DNA from: a bacterium
GTDB taxonomy: Bacteria > Vulcanimicrobiota > Vulcanimicrobiia > Vulcanimicrobiales > Vulcanimicrobiaceae
Assembly: GCA_021807065.1 (NCBI GenBank)
Contig: JAKAPO010000035.1
Coordinates: 1 to 13,136, forward strand
Reading direction: 5' to 3'
Length of the DNA stretch: 13,136 nt
Each line of letters opens with the position of its first letter. The first letter of the stretch is position 1. Made by a program: the position numbers and the translations under genes. The notes beneath the pieces are model-generated. The model was given only the letters and a program-made list of their open reading frames with translations, searched no databases and was not told the DNA's origin. Below are positions 6,602-13,136 of this stretch, in pieces.

Positions 6602-7320
6602 GGTTTCGCCTCCGGCACAACGTCTCCCAATCCGACGATGAGCGCGTTCGCGTTCATCACCGCGTGCACCGCGGCGAGCATACCCGCCGCATACGCTTCG
6701 CGCGAAAGGCAATCGTGGCGAATCGTCAGCACCTCACCTTCACCACCGAAGAGCACCTCCTGGTGCGCTACCAACCCACGCAGCCGTACGCTATGGATCG
6801 GCACCTCGCCGAAATCGCCGCTCGCTACGATCCGTTCGGCAGTCGCAATCGCCGTTCCTGATGGTCTGTCTTTCTTCTTGTCGTGATGCAGCTCAACGAT
6901 TTCTACGCTCGGATAGAAGCGAGCCGCTTCGCCGGCAAAACGCATCGCCAGCTCGGCACCAATCGAAAAGTTCGGCACGAGCATCGCGCCCAAACCGCGC
7001 TCGCCCGCCTCCCGTTCGAGAGCTTGCCGATCGAAATCGCTCCAACCGGTCGCGCCGATCACGGGACGCACGCCCCGACGCAGCGCCGCCATCGATATCT
7101 CGACCGTCGCGGGATAGGTCGTTAGGTCGAGCAAAACGTCGGGTTTCTGTTTCTCGAAAAGTTTATCGGCGCTGTCAAAAAGCGTGTCGGCCGGGCCGCC
7201 TTCCGGCAGCGTGCGAACGAGCCCGCCGACGTATTCGATACCCTCTGCAGCCCGCAGCGCGGCGCACGCAACCGCCCCCATGCGGCCTAAGGCCCCGGCC
7301 ACTGCTACTCGTATCGCCAT
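6592..7320 (-). CDS. dapB: 4-hydroxy-tetrahydrodipicolinate reductase
   Basis: A 242-residue enzyme that reduces the DapA product with NAD(P)H, second step of the DAP branch. The dinucleotide loop is VAVAGALGRMG (5-15). FSIGA is at 118-122, the catalytic ELHHDKKKDRPSGTA (143-157) carries H145, H146 and the lysine of HHxxK (K149), and LVAHQEVLFGGEGE (183-196) with LTIRHD (198-203) is the conserved C-terminal stretch. The ATG at 7320 has AGGA (7325-7328) 4 nt upstream. It follows pcrA by 39 nt and overlaps asd by 10 nt if asd begins at ATC. No lysine-type riboswitch could fit in the 39 nt; a small hairpin is there instead. Confidence 0.95.
   Translation of the reverse strand: MAIRVAVAGALGRMGAVACAALRAAEGIEYVGGLVRTLPEGGPADTLFDSADKLFEKQKPDVLLDLTTYPATVEISMAALRRGVRPVIGATGWSDFDRQALEREAGERGLGAMLVPNFSIGAELAMRFAGEAARFYPSVEIVELHHDKKKDRPSGTAIATAERIVASGDFGEVPIHSVRLRGLVAHQEVLFGGEGEVLTIRHDCLSREAYAAGMLAAVHAVMNANALIVGLGDVVPEAKPST
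6609..6613 (-). promoter_or_regulatory. Ribosome binding site for asd, pointing to an ATC start
   Basis: A perfect GGAGG lies within the last codons of dapB. The distance to candidate starts is 7 nt to ATC (6601), 13 nt to ATA (6595) and 19 nt to GTG (6589). Only ATC has a normal spacing, and it is followed by IDIAVVGATG, the expected first strand of the enzyme. The dapB stop (TAG, 6594-6592) is just inside asd, so ribosomes finishing dapB could re-initiate here. Confidence 0.6.
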
Positions 7321-7335
7321 CGTATCCTAAGGAAT

Positions 7336-7354
7336 GCTCTGCTTCGTTCAGAGC
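7336..7354. other. Hairpin between pcrA and dapB
   Basis: GCTCTG (7336-7341) and CAGAGC (7349-7354) form a perfect 6-bp stem with a 7-nt loop, filling half of the 39-nt spacer. In the minus-strand RNA it begins 5 nt after the pcrA stop and ends 7 nt before the AGGA ribosome site of dapB. What follows is ATTCCTTAGG, not a U-tract, so it is not a convincing intrinsic terminator. It may stabilise or process the transcript, or mean nothing. Confidence 0.4.
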
Positions 7355-7359
7355 TGTTC

Positions 7360-9522
7360 TTACACTTTTTCGAGGGGTGCGTATTTCAACATCAGCATCT
7401 TTTGGCCGACGTTTGGGAAGTCGATGGTCACGAGCCCGTCACCGCCCGCTCCCACGATGCTTGCGATCTTTCCCTCGCCCCACTTTGGATGGCGCACTCT
7501 ATCGCCCGGAATCAGCTGCATGTGCATGCCCGCTCCGGCGGTTTGGTGAATTGAAACCTCACGCCAGCGCCCACCCGTAGCTTTCGGCACCGCGAGGCTC
7601 TCGCTCTCCAAAAATTCGAGATTCGGCATCTCGCCGAGAAAACGCGACCGCGGATAAGCATAGCTGTTGCCGAAGAGCGCGCGGCGTTGCGCAAACGTCA
7701 AGAAGAGGCGATCCATGGCTCGTGTAACGCCTACGTAGGCCAAGCGCCGCTCCTCTTCTAGTTCTTTGGGCTCGGTTAGCGCTCGTCCATGCGGAAAGAC
7801 GCCTTCCTCGAGCCCGGTCAAGAACACCGTGTTGAATTCGAGACCTTTCGCGCTGTGAAGCGTCATGAGCGTAACGTACGACCCGTCTGCCTCTAATGCG
7901 TCGACGTCGCTGATGAGCGCGATGTTCGCCAAGAAGCCCGCGAGCGTCGGTTCGGCTTCGGACGACTCGTACTCGCGGGCGACGCCCACCAGTTCTTGCA
8001 GGTTCTCCAATCGCGCGCGCGCGTCGTTGGTTTCCTCGTTTTGCAGCTCGCGGACGTACCCCGACTCTTCCATCACCGTAACCAAGAGTTCCGAGACACG
8101 AAAGCGCTCCGCATGCTTGCGGAAAGCGGCGATCAACTCTGCGAAGCGCTCCAGCTCGCGCAGCTTCTTCGGCACGGCGGTGCGTAGCAGCTCGTTATCG
8201 AAGACCGCCTGCCCGACCGAAAGCGACGCCTTGTTGGCAGCGTGTACGAGCGCGCCGAGCGTCTGCTGCCCGATGCCTCTGCGCGGCACGTTGACGATGC
8301 GCTTGAATGCGATCGCATCGGCCGGATTGAGAATGTACCGAAGATAGGCGACGATGTCTTTGACCTCCGATCGCGCGTAGAAGCCGACGCCCCCGATGAC
8401 GCGATAGGGAATGCCATCCGCGAGCAAGGCTTCTTCGAAGACGCGCGACTGCGCGTTCGTGCGATAGAGCACGAGAAAATCGCGATACGCGGAGCCGTCG
8501 CGTACCGCATCTTTGATCTGTTCCACCACGTATCGCGCTTCGTCGCGTTCGGTCGCGGCTGGATAGACGAGCAACGGATCTCCTTCACCGCGTTGCGTAA
8601 AGAGCTTTTTCGGCGCGCGCAATTGGTTATTCGCGACCAGCGCGTTTGCGGCATCGAGGATACGTTGCGTGCTGCGATAGTTCTCTTCGAGCTTGAAAAC
8701 GGTCGCGCCCTGAAAATCCACCTCGAAACGCAAAATCATCTGGTGGTCGCTGCCGCGCCACGAATAGATGGATTGATCATCGTCGCCGACGACCGTAACG
8801 TTGCGGTGAAGATCGCCGAGGATGGCAATGAGCCGGTGCTGCGCGAGGTTGACGTCCTGATATTCGTCCACCAAGATATACTGAAAACGCCGCTGGTATT
8901 TTTCGCGTACCGAAGAGTCCGATTCGAGGAGATCGATCGTTCGCAGGATCAGGTCGTCGAAGTCGAGGCTGTTGGACTCCGCCAGCCGGCGCTGGTACTC
9001 GCGATACACTTCACCGTAGCGCTCGCCGACCTGCGACTTCTGTTTCTCGAGATACCGTTCCGGGTCCAACATCGCCGTCTTGGCGCGGCCGATCTCCGCA
9101 AGGCAAGCGCCGGGGGAGAGTTGGCGTTCGTCGTAATCGAGATCTTCAAGAATCTCTTTGACGAGTTGCCGCTGATCGCTCTCGTCGAGGATGACGAATC
9201 CCGGCGCAATACCGACGCGCCTGCCGTCGCGGCGAAGAATTCGCACGCACATCGCGTGAAATGTACCGCACCATACGTCGTGCGCGTTTGCTCCGACCAT
9301 CCGTTCCAGACGAGACTTCATCTCGCCGGCCGCCTTGTTCGTAAACGTCACCGCCAGAATGCGATCGGGAGCGACGCCCAGCTCGTGCATCAGATATGCG
9401 ATGCGATACGTGATGACGCGCGTCTTTCCGCTGCCCGCGCCGGCAAAGATCAAACACGCGCCCTCGGTATGGCGAACGGCGGCTGACTGTACATCATTGA
9501 GGGCTTCCGTCTCCAACATCAT
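7360..9522 (-). CDS. pcrA: UvrD/PcrA-type superfamily 1 DNA helicase
   Basis: A 720-residue 3'-5' SF1A helicase used in nucleotide excision repair, replication restart and removal of RecA filaments (family knowledge). Motifs in order: LNDVQSAAV (Q motif, 8-16), GAGSGKT with Walker lysine K33, FTNKAAGEM (60-68), GTFHA (86-90), DEYQD (219-223, Walker B), GDDDQSIYSWRGSD (246-259), ENYRST, LMTLHSAKGLEF and YVGVTRA. The last 50 residues (PGDRVRHPKWGEGKI...FPNVGQKMLMLKYAPLEKV) form the Tudor-like C-terminal domain that in PcrA binds RNA polymerase, which favours PcrA/UvrD over Rep. The protein starts Met-Met at 9522/9519 with a weak ribosome site. It lies 75 nt after the barrel-protein gene and 39 nt before dapB, and is full length. 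Confidence 0.95.
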   Translation of the reverse strand: MMLETEALNDVQSAAVRHTEGACLIFAGAGSGKTRVITYRIAYLMHELGVAPDRILAVTFTNKAAGEMKSRLERMVGANAHDVWCGTFHAMCVRILRRDGRRVGIAPGFVILDESDQRQLVKEILEDLDYDERQLSPGACLAEIGRAKTAMLDPERYLEKQKSQVGERYGEVYREYQRRLAESNSLDFDDLILRTIDLLESDSSVREKYQRRFQYILVDEYQDVNLAQHRLIAILGDLHRNVTVVGDDDQSIYSWRGSDHQMILRFEVDFQGATVFKLEENYRSTQRILDAANALVANNQLRAPKKLFTQRGEGDPLLVYPAATERDEARYVVEQIKDAVRDGSAYRDFLVLYRTNAQSRVFEEALLADGIPYRVIGGVGFYARSEVKDIVAYLRYILNPADAIAFKRIVNVPRRGIGQQTLGALVHAANKASLSVGQAVFDNELLRTAVPKKLRELERFAELIAAFRKHAERFRVSELLVTVMEESGYVRELQNEETNDARARLENLQELVGVAREYESSEAEPTLAGFLANIALISDVDALEADGSYVTLMTLHSAKGLEFNTVFLTGLEEGVFPHGRALTEPKELEEERRLAYVGVTRAMDRLFLTFAQRRALFGNSYAYPRSRFLGEMPNLEFLESESLAVPKATGGRWREVSIHQTAGAGMHMQLIPGDRVRHPKWGEGKIASIVGAGGDGLVTIDFPNVGQKMLMLKYAPLEKV

Positions 9523-9597
9523 CGCAATGCTGTTCTTCGCCGGAACCGCCCCGATGTCATGCTCCGAAAGAGGTACGCGACTAGGAGCTTGTCGGAG

Positions 9598-10647
9598 TTA
9601 GGGTACGGCTGCGACACGAGTCGCATGGCGCCGCAATGCGAATGCGTATGCCGCAGAGAGCATCGCCAGCGTGGATTCAGCTCCCATATTTCTGTTCGCA
9701 GCGCCCGATCCCAGCCCGTCGTAACATCCGCCGTCGTGCGCCATCACGATTCCTTCGGAGTTTCGCCCCTCGAACCACGCGATAGCCGCCTGCGCTGCCC
9801 GCAGGTACGCCAGATTACCTGTCGCATCCAAAGCGGCCAGTTCCGCATCAACCATTGCCGCGGCTTCGAGCGGCTGCTGATCGTAGCGCGCGCGCTGCCC
9901 GCCACGAACGTACCATCCCGCGTTACCGATCGGCACGAAGATTTCGTTTTCGAGGACGATCTTCTCGTAGAAATCGAGTGCCAGGGCACCGGCGTCGAGG
10001 AACGGCCGGTGCTGTAGGACCATGCCGGCGCGTATTAGCCCCTCGGGTTGCCGAGCGACGTCGTACGTCATCGCATCGTCAAACCACGTCCAGCTCGCAT
10101 CGCTGCTCGCCGCGAGCCGCTCGAGCGAGCGCGCACCCAAGAGCCGCAGGCCGGCGGCATACGCGGGGGATGGCGCGGCGCTATGTGCGTGTGCCAGACC
10201 GAGCATGGCATAAGCCTCGCTCAACGGATATTCGAGCCATTCCAGCGCGCGAAGCGCCTTTTCGAATAATGCTTTCGCGACGCGCCGGCGTCGATCGGGC
10301 GCATAGCGCATCGCATACCCAAGCGCCCAGAGCGCGCGTCCGTTGCTGTCGCGGGTACCTACATCGTCGAGCCAGTGTCGCTCGTAGCTCATGAAGTTGT
10401 GAAATCGCCCGTCGGGCAACTGCGCGTCTGCCAGGAACGCGAGGTAGGCAGTCGCTAGCCGTTCGGCGCGCGCATCTCTTGGCACGATCCGCATGCGCGC
10501 CAGCACGACCATAAGCGCGCGCGCGACGTCGTCGGTACAATATCCAGTAGAGCGGTTCGGTACGTTTTCCAACGCGTGTTGAATGACACCCACCTCGTCG
10601 CTCAAGGCGACGAGGTGGTCGAGCGGAGGAAGTGAGGTGGCGATCAA
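9598..10647 (-). CDS. (alpha/alpha)-barrel glycosidase-like protein paired with a GT4 glycosyltransferase
   Basis: A 349-residue soluble protein made of helical hairpins with conserved aromatic and acidic patches. Visible blocks: DHLVALSDEVGVIQHAL (10-26), GYCTDDVARAL (35-45, with D39/D40), GRFHNFMSYERHWLDD (80-95), DSNGRALWALG (100-110), WTWFDDAMTYD (186-196), DQQPLEAAAMVDA (256-268) and NMGAEST (320-326). I recognise these as those of an (alpha/alpha)6-toroid family often encoded beside, or fused to, GT4 glycosyltransferases. I know of no assigned reaction; candidates are a glycan-trimming hydrolase or phosphorylase, or an epimerase. The start is TTG at 10647, sharing TTGA with the stop of the glycosyltransferase. 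A longer frame to 10728 only re-reads that gene. No signal peptide, so cytoplasmic action is likely. A perfect 12-bp stem-loop lies in its first 60 bases. Confidence 0.82.
   Translation of the reverse strand: MIATSLPPLDHLVALSDEVGVIQHALENVPNRSTGYCTDDVARALMVVLARMRIVPRDARAERLATAYLAFLADAQLPDGRFHNFMSYERHWLDDVGTRDSNGRALWALGYAMRYAPDRRRRVAKALFEKALRALEWLEYPLSEAYAMLGLAHAHSAAPSPAYAAGLRLLGARSLERLAASSDASWTWFDDAMTYDVARQPEGLIRAGMVLQHRPFLDAGALALDFYEKIVLENEIFVPIGNAGWYVRGGQRARYDQQPLEAAAMVDAELAALDATGNLAYLRAAQAAIAWFEGRNSEGIVMAHDGGCYDGLGSGAANRNMGAESTLAMLSAAYAFALRRHATRVAAVP
10590..10618. repeat. Perfect 12-bp inverted repeat (stem-loop) near the start of the barrel-protein gene
   Basis: CCACCTCGTCGC (10590-10601) and GCGACGAGGTGG (10607-10618) are perfect complements separated by a 5-nt loop (TCAAG on the plus strand). 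In the mRNA this strong GC-rich stem begins about 30 nt after the TTG start and encodes the conserved HLVALSDEV residues. No T-tract follows. Confidence 0.85.
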
Positions 10648-11852
10648 GCAGTCCCGACCAGTTCGATCGGGCTCCTTGGAATCAGCTCGCTGAAGAGACG
10701 CCCGTATTCGATTGCGACGTGCGGCCACGTCATCTGGCGACTGAATCGATACGCGCGCCGTTCGGTAGCGCGGCGCAATGCAGGATCATCGAGCAGCGCG
10801 ATGACATTTTCCGCAATCGCGCCCGCATCGCGGAACGGTACGATGAAGCCGCGCCCGAAGTTGAGCAGTTCCTTCGCATACAGATACGGCGTCGATACGA
10901 TGGCTTTGCCGCAACCCATCGCATACGCGAGCGTTCCGCTAACGATCTGCGTCGGGTTCAAATACGGCGTCAAATAGATATCGGTTGCCGCGAGATAGCT
11001 CAGCAGCTCCTCGCTCTCCATGTATTTGTCGACGAGTTGCACGTTGTATTGCAAACCGAAACCGCGAACCATTTCTTGCAGGGATTCGCGATAGGACTCG
11101 CCCTCCTGGCGCCGCACGACCGGGTGCGTTTCGCCGAGAATCAGGTAGAGCGCCTCGGGGTGGCGTTTGACGACCGCGCGCATCGCTTCGATCGCGTATT
11201 CGAGACCTTTGCCTCGGCTGATGAGTCCGAAAGTAGAGATCACCTGCCGTTGCCCGATGCCGAACGACGCTTTCGCCGCTTCCGTGCCTTGGAATGGCAC
11301 GCTCGGGACGCCGTGATGGATCACCCGCAGCTTCTGCGGATCGATGCCGAAGATGCGTTCGAGCAAGTCGCGGCCGGTCTCTGAAAGCGCGACGACGCGC
11401 GCCGAATATCGGCAGAGGCGCTCCGTGATCGCCAACATCTTTTCGTCCGGTTCCGGCAGGACCGTGTGCAGCGTGAGCACGACCGGCTTGATCAGCGTGC
11501 GCATCAAATCGACCAGCCACTCGCCAAGCTCCCCACCAAAGAGACCGTACTCATGCTGGACGTTGAGCAGCTCCGCAGCCGGATCCTCACTGATGGTTCG
11601 CGCCGCGCGAAGGTAGTCGCCGCGCTCGTTTTGCCGGATGCGAGCTATCACTTCCGGGCCGTACGTTCGCACCTCACCACCCGGTTCGTCCACGGCGATA
11701 ACGCCGCTATGCGTCCCAAAGCCGCTGTCGAACGCCGTAACCACGTCACGGGTGAAGGTAGCGATCCCGCATTCGCGCGGCGGATAGGATCCCAAGAAGA
11801 GTGATCGAGGTACGCCGGCGATACGGAGCGTTTTGACCGATCCGGCCGTCAT
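10644..11852 (-). CDS. GT4-type glycosyltransferase (GT-B fold)
   Basis: A 402-residue retaining-type glycosyltransferase. The N-terminal acceptor domain has LGSYPPRECGIATFTRDV (20-37) and NVQHEYGLFGGELGEW (97-112). The C-terminal nucleotide-sugar domain has STFGLISRGKGLEYAIEAM (206-224), LILGETHP (237-244), and PYLNPTQIVSGTLAYAMGCG (296-315) followed by KAIVSTPYLYAKELL (316-330), the family E/x7/E-type region. These two-part signatures are typical of GT4 enzymes paired with the barrel protein encoded downstream, with which it overlaps as TTGA. The donor is probably GDP-mannose or a related sugar if the upstream guanylyltransferase serves it (inference from context). The ATG at 11852 has a GGA 3 nt upstream, a weak site. 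Confidence 0.9.
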   Translation of the reverse strand: MTAGSVKTLRIAGVPRSLFLGSYPPRECGIATFTRDVVTAFDSGFGTHSGVIAVDEPGGEVRTYGPEVIARIRQNERGDYLRAARTISEDPAAELLNVQHEYGLFGGELGEWLVDLMRTLIKPVVLTLHTVLPEPDEKMLAITERLCRYSARVVALSETGRDLLERIFGIDPQKLRVIHHGVPSVPFQGTEAAKASFGIGQRQVISTFGLISRGKGLEYAIEAMRAVVKRHPEALYLILGETHPVVRRQEGESYRESLQEMVRGFGLQYNVQLVDKYMESEELLSYLAATDIYLTPYLNPTQIVSGTLAYAMGCGKAIVSTPYLYAKELLNFGRGFIVPFRDAGAIAENVIALLDDPALRRATERRAYRFSRQMTWPHVAIEYGRLFSELIPRSPIELVGTA

Positions 11853-11858
11853 TGGTCC

Positions 11859-11864
11859 ATTCTA
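11859..11864 (-). promoter_or_regulatory. Possible -10 box for a near-leaderless GT4 transcript
   Basis: TAGAAT (five of six matches to TATAAT) ends 6 nt before the GT4 ATG, so RNA would begin almost at the start codon. The region one would expect for -35 (GTTTAT/TTATCC) does not match. Such an arrangement is known for leaderless genes in some phyla, but one short match is weak evidence. Confidence 0.2.
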
Positions 11865-11897
11865 CCCTAGGGTCGTGGGGATAAACTAGCGACCGAG

Positions 11898-11911
11898 CCG
11901 GCAGTCGCCGG
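11898..11911. other. Short GC hairpin after the guanylyltransferase gene
   Basis: CCGGC (11898-11902), loop AGTC, GCCGG (11907-11911) lies 3 nt after the TAA of the guanylyltransferase gene, in the 61-nt spacer before the GT4 gene. The nearest T-run (TAGTTTATCC in the minus RNA) is about 9 nt away, so terminator function is doubtful. Confidence 0.3.
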
Positions 11912-11913
11912 AG

Positions 11914-13014
11914 TTAACGGGCAGGCTCTCCCACGCGGCTGCCCGGCTCGATGCGTCCGCCGGCCTCGATTTCGATGCCGTGCCCGATGACGCTGCCGGG
12001 GCCTACCTTGGCTCCCGCCCCAATGCGAGCGCCCGAGGCGATGATCGCATCTTCGATGACGGCGCCTCGATCGACGTAAACATCGTCCCACAGGACGGAG
12101 CCTCGGATCGCCGCCCCCGCGCGGACCTTCGAACCTCGACCAAGCACGACGTTTGGCCCCACGCTGGCCGAAGCGTCGACTTCAACTCCCGCATCGAGAT
12201 GGACCGGCGGCACCAGACAGCGCGGATCGTCGATTGCGTCCGCACCCTCGCCCGTAATGCCGGGCTCGACGAGTAGTGGCATCGTTCCCGCAAGCACGTC
12301 GCGATGTGCCATCAGATAGTTCTCCGGCCGGCCGACGTCGATCCAATAATCGTGCGTCGTGTGCGCGTAGAGTCTTTTCCCCGAGGCGATGACGCTCGGA
12401 AACGTTTCGCGTTCGATCGACACCGGACGTCCCGCGGGAATCGCGTCGAGTATTTCACGCTCGAGCAGATAGGTACCGGCATTGATTTCGTTGCTCGGCG
12501 CGGTGCCCGTTGCGGGCTTCTCGATGAATGCGGATATCAAGCCGTCCCGATCGTGGACGACGACTCCGAATGCCGAAGGATCCGGTACTTCGATCAGATG
12601 CAGCATGCCGACGCCGCCCTTCTCTTTGTGCCGTCGCATCATTTCGCGCAAGTCGAGACTCGTGAGAATATCGCCGTTGAAAACGAAGAATGGGCCAGTA
12701 ATGTACACTTCGCAATTCTTGATGCCGCCGGCCGTGCCGAGCGGCGTCGTTTCGATTGCATACCTGATGCGCATGTTCAGCGCCGAGCCGTCGCCGAAAT
12801 ACTCGGTGATGGCCTTCGGCATGTATCCTGCTGAAAGAACGACGTCTCTGATGCCGGCGTTGTAAAGCTTCTCCATCGTACGCGCCAGGAACGGCACGCC
12901 CGCTATCGGCACCATCGGCTTCGGCGTCCCGTACGTCAGCGGACGTAACCTCGTCCCCTCACCGCCAACGAGAATTATTGCCTGTACCCTAGGATTTTGT
13001 CGGTCTTGGGTCAT
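11914..13014 (-). CDS. Mannose-1-phosphate guanylyltransferase-like nucleotidyltransferase
   Basis: A 366-residue sugar-1-phosphate nucleotidyltransferase with a left-handed beta-helix tail, the architecture of GDP-mannose pyrophosphorylases. Signatures: AIILVGGEGTRLRPLT (12-27), PKPMVPIAGVPFL (31-43), ETTPLGTAGGIKN (88-100), FNGD with metal-site D115, FIEKPATG with K166, NEINAGTYLLE (175-185) and YWIDVGRPENYL with D226. Hexapeptide repeats run from about 270 to 360. GDP-mannose is the likely product, but glucose-1-phosphate as substrate cannot be ruled out. The ATG at 13014 is preferred: it gives the standard short N-terminus before QAIILVGG, whereas an upstream ATG (13095) adds 27 residues with no family match. 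Its ribosome site is weak. It precedes the GT4 and barrel genes and probably supplies their donor. Confidence 0.9.
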   Translation of the reverse strand: MTQDRQNPRVQAIILVGGEGTRLRPLTYGTPKPMVPIAGVPFLARTMEKLYNAGIRDVVLSAGYMPKAITEYFGDGSALNMRIRYAIETTPLGTAGGIKNCEVYITGPFFVFNGDILTSLDLREMMRRHKEKGGVGMLHLIEVPDPSAFGVVVHDRDGLISAFIEKPATGTAPSNEINAGTYLLEREILDAIPAGRPVSIERETFPSVIASGKRLYAHTTHDYWIDVGRPENYLMAHRDVLAGTMPLLVEPGITGEGADAIDDPRCLVPPVHLDAGVEVDASASVGPNVVLGRGSKVRAGAAIRGSVLWDDVYVDRGAVIEDAIIASGARIGAGAKVGPGSVIGHGIEIEAGGRIEPGSRVGEPAR

Positions 13015-13136
13015 TTTTGGATTCCGCGCCGCGCTTTGTTCGAAGACGAGGCGCCGAAGAGGGAGCGAAGCCGTAGCTTCGTGACCGACGAGCACTGCGG
13101 TATTCGGACAGAAGGCGGCCGGAAGACGGAGACGTG
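13015..13136. other. Upstream region of the guanylyltransferase gene, no gene seen
   Basis: These 122 nt run to the window edge. I see no convincing promoter. The only structure is CGAAGC (13066-13071), loop CGTA, GCTTCG (13076-13081), a perfect 6-bp stem-loop about 50 nt upstream of the ATG. The minus-strand frame of the guanylyltransferase stays open to 13095 but with no family-like residues. Confidence 0.4.

Noticed and set aside
8242..9486. A 414-codon open frame on the plus strand opposite pcrA
   Set aside because: It lies wholly antisense to a complete helicase with all motifs; its protein has no recognisable domain. Long antisense frames are expected in GC-rich genes.
9523..9597. Promoter for pcrA (ATGACA as -35)
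   Set aside because: ATGACA is a good -35 match, but no acceptable -10 lies 16-18 nt further on (AAGAAC at 17 nt is poor).
9580..9600. ACTCCGACAAG on the minus strand after the barrel gene and ACTCCGACAGG at 1621-1631 as copies of a 3'-end repeat
   Set aside because: Eleven bases with one mismatch in 13 kb on two strands is close to chance expectation, and flanking bases do not align.
10648..10728. N-terminal extension of the barrel protein to an upstream ATG
   Set aside because: The 27 extra residues come from re-reading the GT4 gene; conserved sequence begins right after the TTG at 10647.
11898..11911. GC hairpin as an intrinsic terminator of the guanylyltransferase gene
   Set aside because: Only 5 bp and no adjacent U-tract; kept only as a weak structural note.

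Overview
This 13.1-kb window comes from a GC-rich bacterial chromosome (by eye roughly 60% GC) and is almost fully coding. Nine of the eleven genes lie on the minus strand. The content is mostly housekeeping: the meso-diaminopimelate/lysine branch (dapB, asd, lysC, dapA), a PcrA/UvrD helicase and a ComF-like protein. Genes for activating sugars and building surface glycans lie on both sides. I see no tRNA, rRNA, CRISPR array, phage gene, transposase or toxin-antitoxin pair. The mix of gene order, GTG/TTG starts and GC content suggests a soil or environmental phylum such as Candidatus Eremiobacterota, but that is a guess from general resemblance and nothing here proves it.

Layout from left to right: (1) the 3' part of a plus-strand retropepsin-like protease with a PDZ domain runs in from outside the window and meets comF tail to tail (10-nt overlap). 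(2) A 349-nt gap (1297-1645) holds a plausible plus-strand promoter, a leader rich in hairpins and a 32-codon membrane mini-ORF. (3) From 9522 down to 1646 the minus-strand genes follow in the order pcrA, dapB, asd, lysC, dapA, a WecG/TagA-type glycosyltransferase and an NDP-sugar pyrophosphorylase. From dapB onward they overlap by a few nt or sit within 12 nt, and three junctions are NTGA start/stop overlaps (ATGA, ATGA, GTGA). (4) From 13014 down to 9598 comes a glycan module: a mannose-1-phosphate guanylyltransferase-like enzyme, a GT4 glycosyltransferase and an (alpha/alpha)-barrel glycosidase-like protein. The last two are joined by a TTGA overlap.

How the genes fit together: lysC makes aspartyl phosphate, asd reduces it to the semialdehyde, dapA condenses that with pyruvate and dapB reduces the product towards mDAP, which serves peptidoglycan and lysine. 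The order asd-lysC-dapA is like asd-dapG-dapA in Bacillus. Immediately downstream, with translational coupling, are a TagA/WecG transferase and a nucleotide-sugar enzyme, so wall precursors and surface glycan genes may share a transcript.

The least ordinary points are: a 25-codon in-frame insertion in asd that looks like a dispersed intergenic repeat; an asd reading frame whose only well-placed start is ATC behind a perfect GGAGG; a perfect 12-bp stem-loop just inside the barrel-protein gene; and the small membrane ORF with its own promoter and structured leader. I did not find a clear new defence or mobile system. The (alpha/alpha)-barrel/GT4/guanylyltransferase set is the best candidate for an undescribed pathway.
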